Part shown: positions 6,201-7,526 of the stretch, in pieces
Layout of the letters: the number at the start of each line of letters is the position of its first letter
Position numbering within the stretch: position 1 is the stretch's first letter
Assembly (NCBI GenBank): GCA_021827805.1
Contig: JAKAUG010000126.1
Span: 2,147-9,672 of the forward strand
DNA: 7,526 nt
Source: Bacillota bacterium
GTDB taxonomy: Bacteria; Bacillota; Sulfobacillia; RBS10-35; JAJYVN01
Direction: 5' to 3'
Program-made: the position numbers and the translations under genes
The notes under the pieces: model-generated
Databases searched by the model: none
Told to the model about the DNA's origin: nothing
The model's input: the letters and a program-made list of their open reading frames with translations, nothing else

Positions 6201-7526
6201 TCCGCCTCGACCCTGCCCAGGGCCGGATCCCGGCGGAGCACCACCAGGCCCAGGGCGGCCACCAGGGCCGCCAGCGCGAGTCCCCACCAGGGCCGTTCAA
6301 ACGGAAGCTGCAGCACCGCGGTACCCTGGATCCGCACGGCGGGCCAGAACAGGGCCGAGGCCAGTGAGCCCGCGGCGATGCCCACCACGCCGCCTGCCCA
6401 GGCCTGGATGCGCCCGAGCAGCCGCTCGGCCATCTCCGTCTCCGTCTGCGCGGCCAGCGCGGCCCGGGCCTCGTCCCGTGGCCAGGCGTCCGGGTCCGCC
6501 GCGGCCCGCCCCCAGCGTGGCCACGCCAGGTACACCACGGCGGCCAGGAGCGGCACGACGAGCAGCGCCAGCACCCCGGCGCCACCCAGCCCCGCATGGG
6601 CGCGTTCCACCCCGCGGATCTCGACCCCCTTTGCCCGCATCGCCTTCACGACGCTGTTCACGTGCGCTCCCGGCGCCAGGCGCAACAGCACCACGCCGAC
6701 CAACCCACGATTGCCGTATTGCCCCGAACTCTGTACGGCCATGGCCATTCCCTGCCAGCGCACGACGGCCCACGGCAGCTGCCCAGGGGCCACGCCCGGC
6801 CAGGACGGCACCACCGCGACGACGCGCAGGAAGTGCTGCAGGCGCGTGGAGATGCGGTCACCGACGTGGACGCCGAGGTCCTGCGCCAGGGTGGTGGACA
6901 GGATCACGCCGTTGTCCTGCGCGGCCAACGCCGCCAGGTCCCGCGGGCCTGATGGCAGTCCGTGCCAGCTTGCCACCCGGCCGAACGACGAGGGCGTGAC
7001 GCCGTAGAAGGTGACCTGCTGGAGGCCCCCGATGGAGCCGATCAGGTCGTTGGTCTCCACCAGCGCCGTGCCTGCCGTGACGCCGGGCAACGGTGCCGTA
7101 ACGTTGGACGGTTGTGGGAGCGGCATGTCCTGGGGCAACGGGCATGGAGAGCAGGGAGCAGGCCAGAACACGGTGACCCGGAGATCGGCGCCCACGGTGC
7201 TCGCCTGCGTCGCCCGGTTGCTGCCGGCCACGGCCAGGGTGCCCAGCGCCAGAAAGACGACGACACCCGCCGCGCACGAGGAGACGAGCACAGAGGCCTG
7301 CGGTCGCCGGGTGCGCGCAAGCGCTCCCAGGGCGATCGAGGCCGCGCCCGGGAGATCCCGGCCGGCGAGGATGCGGGCCGCGACCGTGCGGGCCAGGCGC
7401 CCGGCCAGGCTGGCCACAGCCCAGAGCAGCAGCACAGAGCCCCACTGCATCAGGGGCAGGAGCCCGAATCCGCCGCCAGCGCCGCCGGACACATAGCTCT
7501 GGGCCGCCAGCGCAAGCAGCACGGCC
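3251..7526 (-). CDS. Fused FtsX-like ABC transporter permease, N-terminus outside the window
   Basis: One unbroken frame runs from the right edge (upstream codons also open; the GTG at 7522 lies within a hydrophobic stretch) to TGA at 3251-3253. Numbering is from that GTG. Residues about 1-430 look like the second half of a first FtsX-type permease: helices near 1-10, 26-46 and 78-98, an extracytoplasmic domain at 100-312, then helices near 314-334, 376-396 and 411-430. A Pro/Ala-rich cytoplasmic linker (431-488) leads to a complete second permease. That has a helix at 509-530, an extracytoplasmic domain at 531-782, helices near 787-812, 833-858, 884-908, 932-950, 964-988 and 1017-1036, a second extracytoplasmic domain at 1037-1286, and helices near 1288-1312, 1334-1364 and 1388-1410. 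Coupling segments typical of the family are visible (EIAVYSSRGANSRH at 817-830, LGLLRALG at 1320-1327). The family works with a separate ATPase in export, lipoprotein transfer or peptide sensing; the cargo is unknown. No ATPase gene is in the window. Confidence 0.9.
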   Translation of the reverse strand, partial: AVLLALAAQSYVSGGAGGGFGLLPLMQWGSVLLLWAVASLAGRLARTVAARILAGRDLPGAASIALGALARTRRPQASVLVSSCAAGVVVFLALGTLAVAGSNRATQASTVGADLRVTVFWPAPCSPCPLPQDMPLPQPSNVTAPLPGVTAGTALVETNDLIGSIGGLQQVTFYGVTPSSFGRVASWHGLPSGPRDLAALAAQDNGVILSTTLAQDLGVHVGDRISTRLQHFLRVVAVVPSWPGVAPGQLPWAVVRWQGMAMAVQSSGQYGNRGLVGVVLLRLAPGAHVNSVVKAMRAKGVEIRGVERAHAGLGGAGVLALLVVPLLAAVVYLAWPRWGRAAADPDAWPRDEARAALAAQTETEMAERLLGRIQAWAGGVVGIAAGSLASALFWPAVRIQGTAVLQLPFERPWWGLALAALVAALGLVVLRRDPALGRVEADAETLRRLKERCGGASVREAATPADTSIPAAAGSPRPVRTPSAAPRAAFSILGFAALAVRRFRASAGRLAGLATGILLASAVAATVPIYTVGSLTRVLQSGLQPHNGRPAGAVLISFFPGGGYGYQPQTLQQLQAAAAGVGRSEHLTSTPLVSYLTTSPMDTVDVQQVNNPTAQVQYLSLDAISNMAPHVTLERGTLPGAPGAHGTIPVIATDQTMTRNGLQLGHMYRMNGGLGGTPVTVRIVGVFNELHPGGSYWPYMYFDHDLFTTPSVLQKLTVQERKLPLQEAAWYSVLNLGGLNAQSVPAAIAAMQDLAQHLTNISSNARLDASPFSQLQGFTARESTLAALLRLVSIPVLAMVLYFVAITASLIVGAEASEIAVYSSRGANSRHVLLLYLVEWILLALPMALIAPLPAMFFARAMGAATGFLHFTPRPPLPVHIAGVDFVYSAVAAALAVAAALVPALAALSRSIVAARLRASRTVEQPLWQRSYLDGVALLVLIVMWLIFRHVTLGGGGVSAIIGDPALYLLPAAFLVVGGLLAVRFVGWLLRNLDAAFGAWLKPAAVLPLRRIGRLPAQFAPVLLLLSFTGALGMYSAAAARTLDNNLTAAVRFRVGAPLRLEQVSPCTTMQTAVGVCQTYDNVDPVLPQGAVRPLPPFSLNLKVPGVADAAEIDELPVTLTQPGLSPTKVTLVTINPQAYARVAWWDSAWAPRSEAHYLRALESTPNAALLSPDLAQMTRGSVLNLAPAGGGGGSFNAVGTIPGLPGAQVTNAFVITTQSAANDLLNLTCGANPCLGSRDVLMQLDHGANPTAIQQGLENYGLFTSVSDVAASEEAAALATPEWAGQSGVLTIGFLVALAITTAGYLLYAGLLLRGQLSQLGLLRALGLEWSSVVGTVALEQGLLVVTGAASGVVTGLVAAALFLPLFQPAFTGPDAPPFATAGPGAALWQVSAVLGILFALVIGSLLALLRRMHVGETVKLEE
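6058..6232 (-). other. Cytoplasmic linker joining the two permease units
   Basis: This segment encodes residues about 431-488 of the visible permease. A charged part (AETLRRLKERCGG) resembles the C-terminal tail of an FtsX permease after its last helix. An Ala/Pro/Ser-rich stretch follows, and then AFSILGFAALAVRRFRASAG, which looks like the cytoplasmic start of a new permease. An in-frame GTG at 6154-6152 (residue 457) has GGAG 5 nt before it, so internal translation of the second permease is conceivable, but nothing else supports it. Confidence 0.55.

Noticed and set aside
2921..6367. A plus-strand open frame of 1,148 codons opposite the permease
   Set aside because: It is codon-aligned antisense to the permease gene and stays open only because that gene lacks TTA, CTA and TCA codons over this span; it ends exactly at a TCA serine codon. 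Its product is rich in Gln, His, Arg and Gly, the reverse complement of Leu/Ala-rich helices, and has no recognisable domain.

Overview
The window is strongly GC-rich, and its real reading frames use almost only G/C-ending codons. The large minus-strand gene goes more than 1,000 codons without a TTA, CTA or TCA codon. The permease helix following the cytoplasmic linker ends in VPIYTVGSLTRVLQ, a style I associate with high-GC Bacillota (Thermaerobacter- or Symbiobacterium-like) and Chloroflexota, with Actinomycetota also possible. This taxonomic reading is inference at low confidence.

Layout. (1) Positions 1-361 (+) are the C-terminal part of a short-chain dehydrogenase/reductase cut by the left edge. 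(2) Positions 408-1037 (+) encode a complete ThuA-family protein with a clear Shine-Dalgarno, 46 nt after the SDR, very likely in the same operon. A large GC hairpin 11 nt after its stop closes the unit. (3) Positions 1038-1700 hold about 660 nt with no convincing gene, one bulged inverted repeat, and a C-rich stretch complementary to the next gene's ribosome binding site. (4) Positions 1701-3026 (+) encode a complete family 30 glycoside hydrolase with both catalytic glutamates and no signal peptide. (5) Positions 3027-3250 separate convergent genes, with a strong hairpin at each end. (6) Positions 3251 to the right edge, minus strand, carry one uninterrupted frame of more than 1,420 codons. 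It encodes FtsX-like ABC permease modules: the second half of one permease, a cytoplasmic linker, then a complete two-half permease. Its N-terminus lies outside the window.

Function. The plus-strand genes read as a small carbohydrate-processing locus: a sugar or polyol dehydrogenase, a ThuA protein (a family linked to keto-sugar metabolism) and a beta-glycosidase that appears cytoplasmic. The hairpin and long gap suggest the hydrolase has its own promoter. The permease is convergent and probably unrelated; its ATPase partner is not in the window. The most interesting feature is the fusion of two FtsX-type permeases into one chain, with visible homology between residues about 26-430 and about 964-1410 of the visible protein. 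I found no RNA gene, CRISPR array or mobile element.
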